64,000 nucleotides of DNA, taken from contig NC_084894.1 in assembly GCF_958979055.1 (NCBI RefSeq), positions 501,001-565,000 on the forward strand, read 5' to 3'. Positions 11,995 to 23,329 of the stretch are shown piece after piece. The notes beneath the pieces are model-generated. The model ran no database searches, was not told the origin of the DNA, and saw nothing but the letters and a program-made list of their open reading frames with translations. Numbering within the stretch: position 1 is the first letter of the stretch; each line of letters begins with the position of its first letter. Source of the DNA: Alnus glutinosa (taxonomy: Eukaryota; Streptophyta; Magnoliopsida; Fagales; Betulaceae). The position numbers and the translations under genes were made by a program.

Positions 11995-12239
11995 GTTGTA
12001 TTGTTAGACATTTTTTGTGCACTTCTATGGGGCCATAGAAGCTAGAAGTGAACCATTTTTTGTGCACTAAGTTGTGTTGTGGTATTTTGGTTGCCTTATT
12101 GCATGTATTTAAGTGGGATTGTTTGTAGTTGGAGCTGCTTGTATTTATAAAGTAACAGAATTTTATCCCATTATCTTTTTCACACTATCATTGATGGAGT
12201 TCATGTGCTTGAGCATCTTAAAATACGGGGTCGATTTGT

Positions 12240-12650
12240 TTGGGCCGATGAACCCCGAGTCCCTTTCTTGTTAGTTGCCTAAACTGTCTTTAATTTTTAA
12301 CTAATTGTAATCAATCCGGATACGTATAATTCAGATTAGATATAACAATACAAGTATATAAGCACACAATTTGGACCCAAAAGGTAAAATTATATTCAAT
12401 GCTAATGATTGCAATTTAGCTAACCGAATTGCAATCGATTTGGGCAGCTAATGAAGAAGGATTAATTTCAATGGAGTCTCATTGTCCAAACAGCCCATTC
12501 GAAACCCTTTCTCATTAGTTTCATAAATTGGCTACAATTTGGTCAGCAAATTAAGCCGATCCCAATACACATAATTAACATTAGATATAATAATCAGAAG
12601 TATATAAGCACATAATTGTCAATTGGGTCCAAAAGATAAATTTAAAGCAT
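12240..12650. repeat. Two-copy direct repeat inside the MULE
   Basis: Segments 12240-12400 and 12490-12650 are diverged copies sharing the order CCCTTTCT..TTAGTT, ATTAGATATAA and AAGTATATAAGCACA, then CCAAAAG. They fill the space between the 3' ends of the two convergent MULE genes and show no coding potential. Confidence 0.6.
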
Positions 12651-12947
12651 TCTCTTCAAAGTAGCGTAATTACATAATTCTCCCTGTCCCATATCAACCG
12701 CATGACACACCCAAAATTTATTTCTCCAAAATCAGTGTTGACCTGTTCATATTGTTAATGCATTCCAAAACCACACAAATATCAAAACCTGCAATGCATT
12801 CCAAAACTACACAAATGTCAAAACCTGCAATGCATTCCAACATCATAAAACACATTGTAATCATTACACAAAAATAAGCAATTCTGCATTGCTAGTACTG
12901 TCTATCAAACACAACCACCAATCTTGCATTTTTAGTACTGTATCAAA

Positions 12948-13035
12948 CACACAACCACCAACTGTCAAACACACAACTACCAACTGTCAAACGCACAACT
13001 ACCAATTGTCAAACACATAACTACCAATTGTCAAA
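12948..13035. repeat. 22-bp tandem repeat, four units
   Basis: Four head-to-tail units close to CACACAACTACCAATTGTCAAA lie just downstream of the transposase stop codon. Looser copies of CCAAAAC-ACACAAAT and AACCTGCAATGCATT occur just before, at 12765-12845. Confidence 0.8.
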
Positions 13036-13078
13036 CACAGATTATGCACATGTGCATTAAATACAAGCACATATTTAA

Positions 13079-16000
13079 TTAACGCTTCCATTCTGGCCTC
13101 ATTCTCTTCCTCTTCGCTTCAGCAATCTCAATTGCCTTTTCAACAGTGGCCACCACACGTTTGCCCTTGCTTTTGGATGCCGGATTAGTTGCTGTCCCAC
13201 TGGTTCCCGCACTGCCACCTCGAATTGCATGGCCCCCTCGGATTGCAGGGCCACCTCGTTCATCACTATCACCCTCAGTTAGATCAATAGGTGTGGTGGG
13301 ACCCGGTTTGGACTTCCCAAAAATAGCCGCGACCCTTTGTGTCTTCCGTCTCCTTGGAGGAGGTGGGACCGGATTTGTTGTTGCTAGTGGAGGTGGTGGG
13401 ACTGGATTTGTTCTTGCTGGTGGAGGCGGTGAGACCAGATTTGTTCTTGTAGCCTGTGTAGGAGTTCTTGAGGTGGTACTTTGTGTCTGTTCCAAATGAG
13501 TCAAATAAGGTGTGGGACTATCAGTATGCATATAGTACATAATAAAAAATAAAGGATAATAAAGATTAATAAACGCACACTGTCTGGAGGTGGGGTAGGC
13601 AGCACAACACTTGCTTGGGTACTTCTCATTGGACATGCCCTTTTATTGTGCCCTCTGCCCTTACACATGGAGCATTTCATCCTAGCACCAAATTTTCTCA
13701 TTCTGTTTGGATTTTTCGGATCTCTACGTTCATCAACTTGCCTTTTTCTTACCTTCTTTGGTCTACCCGGGGCCACTCTTGATACTGGGGGTTCCAACTT
13801 GTCATGTTGGGTTGGTATCCACTGCTCTTGACTAGGCATTGGGTATATAACTGGCTCATATGCTTTCTTGTACATCTCCACAGTGAAGTACTCATCAACA
13901 TAATCCTCTGCATTCTTACAACTATGTCGAATAGCAGCACATGCATGCACACAGAGGATTCCAGACATTTCCCACACTCTACAACCACAACTTTTTCTCC
14001 TCATGTTGACTACAAATTGTCTACCATCTGGACCAGTCACTTCAAACATGTCATCACCAACATATAGGGCAACACAGTCCATTGATTCATTCCGTATTGC
14101 ATCCAACTTATTTTGGATTTTAGGAGTTAACTTCCCTGTCAAAGTTTGAATGCCATCCCTCTTAGCCTGGTATCTCCTCATCAACTTTTTTCGTATCTAC
14201 TCCAGCATGGTCAAGATAGGCTTATTGCGAGCCTTTAGAATGTATGAGTTAAAACACTCACATATATTATTCTGCAGAAGGTCACACTTTGAATCCGTAG
14301 CAAACCATGCTCTTGACCATGTACTAGGATCAATTTTGGCCAAGTACTCATGGGCATCACTCTTCATTCTCTTCAGCTCACCCATTACCCTTAGAAAATC
14401 CCCTTCAGTGTATGCAGAAGCTGCAGCCCATAACTTCTCCTTTAGGGCAATTCCTCTATACCCCCCAATGTCCCTATAGTTCGCATAAAGATGCCTTACA
14501 CAAATCCTGTGATCGACGGTTGGCATGACATAATCAAAGGCTGGCATTAGACCCTACGATCAAAAAACCACAACATTAGATTAAGAATGTTAGACATTTT
14601 AAAATAAAATGAGATCACACGGGGCACTAACCATGACTTACCTTCTGTCGATCCGAAATAAATGTTGGCCTGCCATGCCGCTCATGGTTCCCAAGATCAG
14701 ACACTAGGGTTTCCAAAAACCAGATCCAGCTGTCCTTAGTCTCAGCTTCAACTACGGCATATGCAATCGGATACATGTTATCATTGCCATCGCGTCCAAC
14801 TGCAGCTAGAAGTTGCCCCTTAAATGGCCCTTTAAGGAAACACCCATCCACCCCTATCACAGGCCTGCAATCTTCCAAAAAGCCCTTCTTCATGGCTGCC
14901 AAAGAACAATACAGTCTTTGAAACCTTGGATTCGCCTCGGGTACTGTCCTATCCACTTTCATCACAACACAACTTCCTGGGTTGGTTGCTTTCAAGGTCT
15001 CACAATAGTCCCACAAGGCCGCATATTGACCCCCATGGTTGCCATATATTTTTTTATTAGCCTTGATTCCTACCCTATACATCATGCTCGGATTCACATC
15101 TATCTTCCATCTTTCTTTCACTTCATTCTGTATCACATGTAATGGCATGTCGGGCTGAACTCTAAACTTATCAATCAGTTTATCGGCTATCCATGTAGAG
15201 TTTACAATTGAGTTCCTAAATTGCCTGCCACACACATGTCTACCTTGAAGGCTGATTATCTGGAATGTAGCTTCATCATCCACCTGTCTAGCATACACTC
15301 TATAATTACACTTTGGTTCTTTACATACAACAATACACTTTTTTCTCTCATTTTTTTTAAAGGTAATGTCCTTGCCCCTCTTCAGATTGAACACCCTAAC
15401 AGCCTCCCTAAATATCTGTATATCTGGGAATCTCATCTTAACTTCCAAACTTGGATCCTCTCGGTCAACTGCATGGAACTCAGACCTTCTTGACTCAGAA
15501 TTTTCAACTTCTTCATCACTAGCTACTGGTGAGACAAGTATGTCACTTCTAGCCATATCAGAGTTATTGTCATCGTCATCATGACCAACTTCATCTTCAT
15601 TATCACCATTACCACCCTCTTCACTATTCTCATCATCACCACCCTCATCACACTTCTCATCACCCTCTTCACCCTCTTCACCCTCTTCACTATTCTCATC
15701 ATTACCACCCTCTTCACTATTCTCATCATTACCACCCTCTTCATTATCCTCTACATTACCTTGTTCAACCCTAGGATTATCATGTTGTACATTAGAGGGT
15801 CCAGAACTATCAACATCAACACCAACATCAAATACGTCTTCAGTATCACTAAGCTTATCATTCCACCAAGGATCATCCAAATCAGCCCTACCTCCATATT
15901 CATTATCATCTTGACTATCCTCTTCATCACCTCCTCCTTCCCCAAAAGACACAATATATAATTGCAAAATGGCATGCCCATCATGGCAAGCAGACAGGTT

Positions 16001-16252
16001 CAGCACATCATGGTCTGAAGTAATTAAATGCAACCCATCAGCAAGACTCTTCACGGGGTCTTTAAAATACATTAAATCCCCCAACTTATATCCATATTCC
16101 TTACATATATCTTCAATTTCAAAGAAAGATAGTTCATCAAGGTCAACACTATCTTTGTGCAGTTCAACTTCACCACCCGTATACTCACACCCAAAACTCC
16201 GGTCAAACCTACCCCCAAAATGGACCTCAACCACTAGTTTATTGTGTGCCAT
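13079..16252 (-). pseudogene. MURA-type MULE transposase (one premature stop)
   Basis: Exon 1 is 16252-14642 (537 codons, donor AAG|GTAAGT). Exon 2 starts at 14553, and a last exon runs to 13079. Order: a PB1-like N-terminus (about residues 1-110), a long acidic repeat (EEGGNDENSEEGG type, about 145-230), a MuDR-type DNA-binding region (about 268-360), and the DDE transposase with VIGVDGCFLKG and FISDRQKGL. A SWIM zinc finger (CGCRVWEMSGILCVHACAA) and a zinc knuckle (CSMCKGRGHNKRACP) follow, then a proline-rich tail. In exon 2 a TAG (14197-14199) replaces the Trp expected in MLE-W-IRKKLMRRY. The last intron (about 13580-13518) leaves a one-base frame mismatch with the obvious sites, so that junction is uncertain or damaged. 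Confidence 0.88.
15590..15770 (-). repeat. Acidic-tract coding microsatellite
   Basis: Imperfect repeats of a GAA/GAT-rich unit encode EEGGNDENSEEGG-like runs in the transposase. On the plus strand they appear as TCATCATTACCACCCTCTTC units. This antisense explains the low-complexity open frames seen on the other strand. Confidence 0.75.
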
Positions 16253-17138
16253 CCTACGAGGTAAATTTAATAAAACATAGTAAGTGACATGTTGTAAAAT
16301 TAAATAAAGGCCAACAACACATTAAGTGACATATGGGGACCACAACACAGCAACCAATATACACAACCACAACTTCTCATTTGGGGACCACTACTCTTTT
16401 TTGAACACACAATACAGCAACTAACTTCACACACTGGCACCATTTTTCTCATCTGACCACTGTTGTTTTTTAAATAGACAATACACCAACTAACTACACA
16501 CACAGACATAATCATGTACCATTTTCTCCTCATGGGGTAAATTGCAGTTTTTTAAACACCAAATCAACACAAAGCAGCACATCATGCACATGTAAAAGCA
16601 AAGCACATGGTCCCATCATCATACAAAGCCACAAAGGTAATTGAAATTCAACAAAACACACGGACCCAGTAAGAAAGCAACTTCTCAATAAAAAATATAC
16701 AAAGCCAATCATTGAAAGCATCTTCTGAATAAAACAAAGATTTCATAACCCAAAAACGACGGAACCCTAAGCACATTTTAGTTCGGTTCTTTCGCTTCAT
16801 TCAAGACAAAATAAAGGAATTATCGAATGAATTTAAAAGATATCATAACACAAAAACGACGTAACCTACTTTTGCACAAAACCCTAAATTTAAAAGAGGG
16901 GTCTTTTTATTTGAACATACCTTGATCGAACACCCACTTCGGTCGGTTTAATCACGACAACCCTTAGCCCAAAGTCGATTTCGGCTGAAATTCGTTGGTG
17001 ATGATAATCCGCAAAGGAATCCTAAATCAAAAATTTGTTGTTGATTCCGGAGATGTTTTTCGGGTTTTTACTTTGCCTTTGAAAGTGGTTTCTGAATTTT
17101 TAAATGCATAAGCGGACACAAGACCGGTCTTTTTTAAT

Positions 17139-17368
17139 TTAGAAAACAACGGCTCAATTTTTTGAGGGTATTTTCGTCCGGTTATCTGCATATAAGTCAC
17201 ATGCCGCTCACGTGGGTCCATTTCTGTCTCATCAGACGGAGCAATTGGACGGAAGGGGGTGGATTGAAATTTTTTTCAACTTTCTTGGGTGCAATTGAAG
17301 CAATCTAAACATTGATGCCAAAATTGAAAATTCGTGTAAACATCAGGGGGGTAAATTGCAGTTTTCCC
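17139..17368 (-). repeat. Right terminal inverted repeat of the MULE
   Basis: This is the inverted partner of 10850-11079, read on the minus strand. It opens a short frame (start near 17221, stop near 17027) from the same ATGGACCCACGTG motif, upstream of the transposase. It presumably drives MURA transcription on the minus strand. Confidence 0.9.
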
Positions 17369-18237
17369 TTGTTCCTCGCGATAGATTTGGAATATTTAAT
17401 GGCATGTTTAATTTGGGTGAGATTTTTTTTTTTTTTCAAATGTTGTTTTTCAAATATCAAATTCTACTAAGATTTTATTTAACATTTTAGAATTTTGTCT
17501 GAAATTTTCTAAATCATACAAACATAATTTCAAAAACCAAATACTCTTAGTATTCGTAGGTTTTCAAAAAATCTCACTCTCAAGCGAGCTCTTAAATTTT
17601 AGATATAAAATAATTTTTGTTATAATAAGGCCAGGGGCCTAGCCTTTTTTTTTCCTAGGCAGGGGTGAAGCTTAATTATTTTGGCCCAAATATATGAAAT
17701 TAGCTATTTATATATTATAATAATAATACAAAAGAAAAAAAAAATCAAAAGAGGAGGGAGGGCCGGGGCCAATACCGGCTATCCACTCCCTCAATTTCTA
17801 CGCATCATTCCTATAATTCGTTTAAAACGAGGAATAGTTATTTCTCTCAAAGAAAAAAAAAAGAAAAGGAATAACTATTTTTCATCAAGAAATATTGTTT
17901 TTGCCAAAAAAAAAAAATGGTAAAAAGAAAAGAAAAGAAAATAACACATATTCACCTCAAACTACATCTTTAGTGTCAATGTCCCTTTCAAACTATCAAT
18001 TATGTTGATTTTATCCCTCAATACCAAAAAATTCAATGCCTCTGTAAGACAAACAAAATGTGAAAAATGACCATATTTTTTTTAACAAAACAAAATGACC
18101 TTATAAGTTCGAAAAAAAACTAAAACTAAAAACTAAAAAGTAAAAAATATTTTTTAAAAAACAAATTAAAAAAACAAAAATTTTAAAAATTAAAAAAGAA
18201 AATATTTTTTTTAATAGAAAAAAAAACCAATTCAATT

Positions 18238-18498
18238 GTGCGTTTGAGATTGCGATTTTGTAGACAATAAATGCGATTTTAGACCAAATCGCAGAACATA
18301 AATCGTTTGAGAACTGCGTTTTTAAAAATTGCGATTTGAAAATGCAAAAAATTTGCATTTTCAAACTGCAGGTAAGAGAGTGTTTTTTTGAAAGCGAAGA
18401 ATTTTGCCAAATGCTTAATTGTTTTTTTTTTTTAAATCACTTTTTAAAATAGTTATTTAAAATCACACTTTTTGAAATCTCAAATTCAAACGGACTGT
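18238..18498 (+). repeat. Dispersed non-coding repeat, copy B
   Basis: It is the second copy of the sequence at 2115-2434. Both start GTGCGTTTGAGATTGCGATT and share ACATAAAT-GTTTG-GAACTGCG, although the 3' end (AAATCTCAAATTCAAACGGA) has diverged. Confidence 0.6.
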
Positions 18499-18565
18499 AT
18501 TCCCTATTTACTACATTTTTATTCACTTTTCGACAAAAAATAACAATTTGATGTAATTTAAAGAG

Positions 18566-18746
18566 GAGTAATGATTACTGCACAACTCATATACAACTTT
18601 TGCACAACTTTAACTATTTTTTTTTAAAAAAATTTTTTATTTTATTTTATGATCAACTATTGGATTTGTTTTTCTACGTGCGAGCCCTAAATATTCAATG
18701 GTTGATTTTAAAAAAAAAATTTCGAGTTGTGCAAAAAACATTACTC
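18566..18746. repeat. MITE of the GAGTAATG family
   Basis: It starts GAGTAATGATTACTGCACAA and ends with TTGTGCAAAAAACATTACTC. Flanks are only partly alike (6 of 9), so the duplication is eroded. It shares the GAGTAAT terminus with the elements at 23087, 24638, 31572 and 57968. Confidence 0.55.
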
Positions 18747-18825
18747 TTAAAAAAAACTCATTGTGAGAGAGAAATGACTTTTGCACAACATTTGTACATA
18801 TATTATACATGAATGTAGACAAAGG

Positions 18826-18950
18826 GGAGTGATTCTTGCACTCACAGTGCACAACAGGTGTACAACACCAAGACACAATGGAGTGGGGCCTAATGTGTAG
18901 GCTCCACTTCATTGTATCTTGCTGTTGTATACTGTGAATATTTCTATCAT
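18826..18950. repeat. Short MITE upstream of MYB5
   Basis: The left arm (GATTCTTGCACTCACAGTGC, then ACAATGGAGTGGGGCCTA) is repeated in reverse complement on the right (TAGGCTCCACTTCATTGT, then ACTGTGAATATTTCTATC). The arms form an almost complete hairpin. Confidence 0.6.
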
Positions 18951-18968
18951 TTTCCGTAGACAAATGGC

Positions 18969-19307
18969 CACGTGAGATGAGATCCATAAAATTAGTCCTA
19001 CGATATAAGTCCTACCACGTGTCTACAGTTGTACACATCGTGCCAGGATCACTGCTCTATTGTGAAAAGGAACTGAAAGTTAAAACATTTTCTGCTTCAC
19101 GTAATAACACGTCGTTTAACTGAGACCGCAAATATCGACACCCTCACGGTAAGCCGGATGCCTGTGAAGGCACTAGATCGTGACTCTGAAGTCTGATCCA
19201 TAGTTTTGGATTGGGTTTTGATCGGGTGCCATTGCAGTGCACTGTTTCCACTGTATTAGTAAGAATATTCGAAAGCGCGACTGCGCGAGTAACTTACCGG
19301 GCACGTG
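18969..19307. promoter_or_regulatory. Three G-box (CACGTG) sites upstream of MYB5
   Basis: CACGTG occurs at 18969-18974, 19016-19021 and 19302-19307, about 1.18, 1.13 and 0.85 kb upstream of the MYB start codon. G-boxes bind bHLH and bZIP factors. MYB5-type proteins work with bHLH partners, so feedback is conceivable, but this is inference from motif presence only. Confidence 0.35.
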
Positions 19308-19671
19308 GGTACCATTTTCCCGTCATCCATGCTGTCTCGACCTGCTTTTTCAGAATGACTGTCGACGCGCACGTAACGAAGCTACACTCACTCGCTCAAA
19401 ATTTTCATACGCTGGATCACACTCTTTGAATAGTGTAAGTGCAATTTAAGCGAGATTTTAGTTTATTATATTTAATTGTGTATATAATACAATGTCATTT
19501 AATTTGTACAATTTAATTTAATTCAAGACTAACATCATCAATGAACTTTTATTTGTTATGTATTTAATATTTCTTAAAATAATAATTTCATATTTCAAAA
19601 AAGAAAAAGAAAAAAAGAAAATAGTGTCCACTCTATTCTTTATTGCAAAATAATATAATTTAGAGTTGTGA

Positions 19672-19785
19672 TTAGTGTACAATAAAATTGCACAACAGAA
19701 GACATATAGAGTGAGACCCATATGGTGAGTCCTACTCATATGAATTTCATCCATATATTTTGTATTGTGCATTTTATTGTATATT
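19672..19785. repeat. Short MITE in the MYB5 upstream region
   Basis: The left arm GTGTACAATAAAATTGCACA is mirrored by TGTGCATTTTATTGTATATT on the right, with further pairing around CTCATATG. It is about 370 bp upstream of the MYB start codon. Confidence 0.55.
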
Positions 19786-20150
19786 TTTTTTTTTTATGTA
19801 CATAAAAAGTTTAAACATTTAAAATCATTAAAATATTTATTTAATGGTCATAAAAAGACAAAGGAGGTTCCCAATTAACGTACAAAAACTCCTAGACAAT
19901 AGGCACAATGCGTGATGATGACGCTCTTCCAAGGCGAGTGAGGATAGCAATTTTCTTACAGTGACGACACTTCACCCATGTCTTTTTAGTCCCATATCCC
20001 ATCTAAAAAAGCCAATCATATATAGCAACCAAATTAAAACACATACATAGAGGCACCCTCATCATCATCATCATATAGACAGACAAGCGCGACATTTTGT
20101 CCGGAGAAAGAGATTTGAGGGAGATAGAGAGCGAGAGAGAAGCAAAGGAC

Positions 20151-20945
20151 ATGAGGAACCCATCGTCGTCGTCATCGCCAACAGCAAAGGCAGGAGGTGG
20201 GTCTGGGTCGGCGACGGTCACTGCAGGCAAGTCGACGACCACGACTCCGTGCTGCAGCAAGGTGGGGCTGAAGAGAGGGCCGTGGACGCCGGAGGAGGAT
20301 GAGCTTCTGGCCAATTACATCAAGAAGGAAGGTGAGGGCCGGTGGCGGACCCTTCCCAAGCGAGCCGGGCTGCTACGCTGCGGCAAGAGCTGCCGCCTCC
20401 GCTGGATGAACTATCTTCGACCATCCGTCAAGCGCGGCCAGATCGCCCCCGACGAAGAAGATCTCATTCTTCGCCTTCACCGTCTCCTCGGCAACCGGTA
20501 ATATATCTGCAATAATAATAAATATCTCCTTACATTTCCCTTCTCTGTCCCTCTCTTTCCCAAAACTTGGCTTTAGGGGTTTTCATTAAATCTTCTAAAG
20601 GTATCGATCACTGATCACTTCAGCTAGCTAGGGTTCACTGTGCATTTCTTTTTCTTCTTTCACCTAGCTAGGGTTAGGGTTTCGTGTAAGTTTTGTACAG
20701 TATACATATATTCTCCCTCATTCCCTATATTTGAATCTGTTTCTGTATTTCAGCTCAAAAACCTAACACTGGTTTTTTTTTTTTTTTTTTTTAACTGTTT
20801 TCTCTGTAAGCTCTCTCAATCTTCTGGCAATTTAATTAGGTTTATAAATTGCCTTCAATCTCTTTCTCTCCCTCTCATCTGGGTTTTCTCCATGTATACA
20901 TCTTTTGCTTTAGGTCTTACAATCAATTTAGCTCAAAACCCCATC

Positions 20946-20976
<31 letters not shown>

Positions 20977-21767
20977 CCATATATACCATATATATATCAT
21001 CATATTCATCATCATTGTCATCATGTACATCTATACATCAAACACGTACAGCTTTCTTTCGCATCTAAATCGCACTATTTTGGGTAATTAGGTGGTCGTT
21101 GATAGCTGGGAGAATTCCTGGACGTACAGACAATGAGATAAAGAATTACTGGAACACTCACCTCAGCAAGAAGTTGATCAGCCAAGGCATAGATCCAAGA
21201 ACCCACAAGCCTTTGAACCCCGACTCCTCCGGCGCCGCCAATGCCAATAAAGCTTCTTCATCAAAAACCAATCGCAATATCCCAAACCCTAACCCTAATA
21301 TTCCCGCTTCTCCAGTTGTTACAGAAGAGCTGACTCCTGATAGTGACAGTGGAATAATCCCCATCAAGGAAAATATTGGATACTTCCAAAGTTCTAATTT
21401 GGATGATCATCAGTTACTCCATGGCTATACGGCTTTGCCAAACTCTGATGGTAATTCTGGGATGGGTTTGAGAGGCAATTACAATAATGGCCCCAGCAGC
21501 ACTGAAGAAGAAGATGACATGAATTACTGCTCCGATGATGTTTTCTCTTCGTTCCTCAACTCATTGATCAATGATGATGCCTTCGCTGCCCAACACCACC
21601 AACTGCAACAACATCCTAGTACTGGGATTGCACCGGTGTCGTCTGACCCTTTGATTTCCATCGCTACTTCGAGTTTTGGCGGCCTCGGGGCAGGCTGGGA
21701 ATCTGCAATCATGTCTTCCACTTTCAACCAAAATGACCCTAAGAGGGCTAATAATCGAGTTGAATAG
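20151..21767 (+). CDS. R2R3-MYB transcription factor, MYB5 type
   Basis: Nuclear transcription factor. Exons 20151-20497 and 21092-21767 join to a 340-residue protein; the split Arg codon (CG/G) restores [13 protein letters not shown] Ser/Thr-rich leader ends in [15 protein letters not shown]2 (about residues 41-91) and R3 (about 92-143) are complete, with the regularly spaced Trp residues. The bHLH-binding signature DLxxRxxxLxxxxxxLxxxR is exact ([20 protein letters not shown]). The C-terminal [14 protein letters not shown] motif matches what is known of MYB5. MYB5 relatives control proanthocyanidin genes and epidermal traits (mucilage, trichomes) with bHLH and WD40 partners. The usual intron inside R2 is absent; only the R3 intron remains. 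The first in-frame ATG was taken. Confidence 0.93.
20946..20979. repeat. (ATC)n microsatellite in the MYB5 intron
   Basis: About 11 ATC/CAT units lie within the single MYB5 intron, followed by more CAT-rich sequence to about 21025. It is likely length-polymorphic and has no coding role. Confidence 0.9.
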
Positions 21768-23086
21768 AATTTCCATGTTGCTTGCATTGGATATGAAAAT
21801 ATATGCATGCAGTTGGATATATAGTTAATGAAAAGTCTAGGGTTTGTCCTATTTTCATTTTATGTATGTTTGTCTATTCTTATTCCACAGCTTATTTTCG
21901 TGGCTGTTGTACGTGTGTGGTGATGTACTGTTGTTATTGTAGGCAAAGCACAGACTGAGTACAGTACTTGTAATAATGTTATAGATTGCATCTGAATGAG
22001 TTTTCAGTTTGTTAGTATATATATTTTCATTTCACAAGCTCAAAGAATTACATTTTGTTATGTTTCTATTTCAAGGAATTGGAAGTATCAAATTTTAATT
22101 CTCCCACATATATCAAATATCTTCATCAATCATCGAAGAGAATACCAAAGACTTTTCGATCCAATCAGGATTCTCTCCGTAGTTCATATTTGAAATGTAA
22201 TTGATCAATCTATTTCATAGTTTAGATTTTATTTTGTTGCATCTAACAGTATAATAAAACATATGTAACATTTGATTTGAAAAATCAAATATGAATTATA
22301 AAATGAGTAATTTTCATTTCACTTGAAACTGATCAGATGTAATATATTATTGACATGCAATTAATGCAATATTCTCTGACAAGTAGTATATACCATGAAG
22401 GTGGTTATATGCTTCTAACAACTGTTGTTATCTAAGGCTACGTATACCTTCAAGTTTGATTATCATAGTACACACAAAAGTGATCCATATTTATTTCGAT
22501 CTTCTTCATATCTTTCTATTTTTGTTACTTGCTTTCTTTTTTCTCTCTATTCTTCTTCTCCATATTATCTTAAATACTCATGTATCTGCTAAAGAGATAG
22601 ATGAAAATTAACTTGAAAAGCCTACATCACAGCAAATAGATATATAGGAGGATGCAAGTTCCACAGATCACTTATAAATCAAGCTTTTGTTTCATTTAAA
22701 TGCATAAATTCCCAACTGTACGTACTCTATGATTCTAGGTCTAGAAATTGGTTGGGTAAATAAATGATAACCTATCAAAGCAATGAAAAAAAATATAATG
22801 AGAAGGGCAATTAGGTGACTGTGGATTGAAAATTTAGTGACTAGCAAGTAGCTAGCTAGAGGTTGACAATTAAGCAAGTGTTGCAGAAACTTCCATTATA
22901 TTTCATGACATGCAACTAGTAATGATCCGATCCTCTGATCGATCCCATACTCTTCGAGAAGTTGTTAACTAGGCTTATATGGATTTTGAAGGCAATTCTT
23001 ATTGACTAATTGATTTTGTATGTTATATTTGACGTTCTCAGCAAATTTTGATGGTCAAAATGTTGCATGTGATGCATTATTTTGAA

Positions 23087-23202
23087 GAGTAATACTACTT
23101 TTTACATATATTTTACATTGACTAGTGACGTGATGTGTTTTAAGTGATTTTTCACGTTAATTGATGTAAAATGAGTATGATAAATGAGTGTTAGTATTAC
23201 TC
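23087..23202. repeat. MULE-type MITE with 9-bp target duplication
   Basis: It starts GAGTAATACTAC and ends GTTAGTATTACTC. The perfect 9-bp repeat TATTTTGAA flanks it at 23078-23086 and 23203-23211, which points to the Mutator superfamily. Confidence 0.8.
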
Positions 23203-23292
23203 TATTTTGAAAGCGAAAACGATTCCTATCTAAGAATATAAAATGTATTGAGGTGTAACTAGTTCCCTATGGAATGATGTAACTTATGTTTG

Positions 23293-23297
<5 letters not shown>

Positions 23298-23324
<27 letters not shown>
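23298..23324. repeat. (TA)n microsatellite
   Basis: About 13 AT dinucleotides; several shorter AT arrays lie nearby (23540-23558, 24961-24982). Confidence 0.9.

Positions 23325-23329
<5 letters not shown>

Larger units (their letters stand above)
10850..17368. mobile_element. Two-gene Mutator-like element (MULE) with long TIRs
   Basis: Terminal inverted repeats of about 230 bp (10850-11079 and 17139-17368) begin GGGAAAACTGCAATTTACCC and differ at only about five positions. They are flanked by the direct repeat TTGTTCCTCG at 10840-10849 and 17369-17378, in the 9-11 bp range typical of Mutator. Inside are two genes transcribed towards each other: a GRF-zinc-finger gene from the left (11165-11994, plus) and a MURA transposase from the right (16252-13079, minus). 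Both carry one premature stop. The near-identical TIRs indicate a young insertion. Confidence 0.92.
17379..20150. other. Intergenic region between the MULE and MYB5
   Basis: AT-rich DNA with no convincing gene. It holds copy B of a dispersed repeat (18238-18498), at least three MITEs (18566-18746, 18826-18950, 19672-19785), and a GC-richer, unique-looking stretch at 19050-19430 that includes a G-box. The last kilobase is the likely promoter of the MYB gene; a TATA-like CATATATAG lies near 20018. Confidence 0.55.

Noticed and set aside
13146-13499. Plus-strand frame rich in Gly and Pro
   Set aside because: Antisense of the proline-rich C-terminal exon of the transposase.
15581-15961. Hydrophobic Ile/Thr-rich plus-strand open frame
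   Set aside because: It is the antisense of the acidic repeat of the transposase; low-complexity codons create it.
19211-19449. Two overlapping open frames in a GC-richer stretch upstream of MYB5
   Set aside because: No recognisable domain and no splice partners; more likely promoter-proximal DNA.
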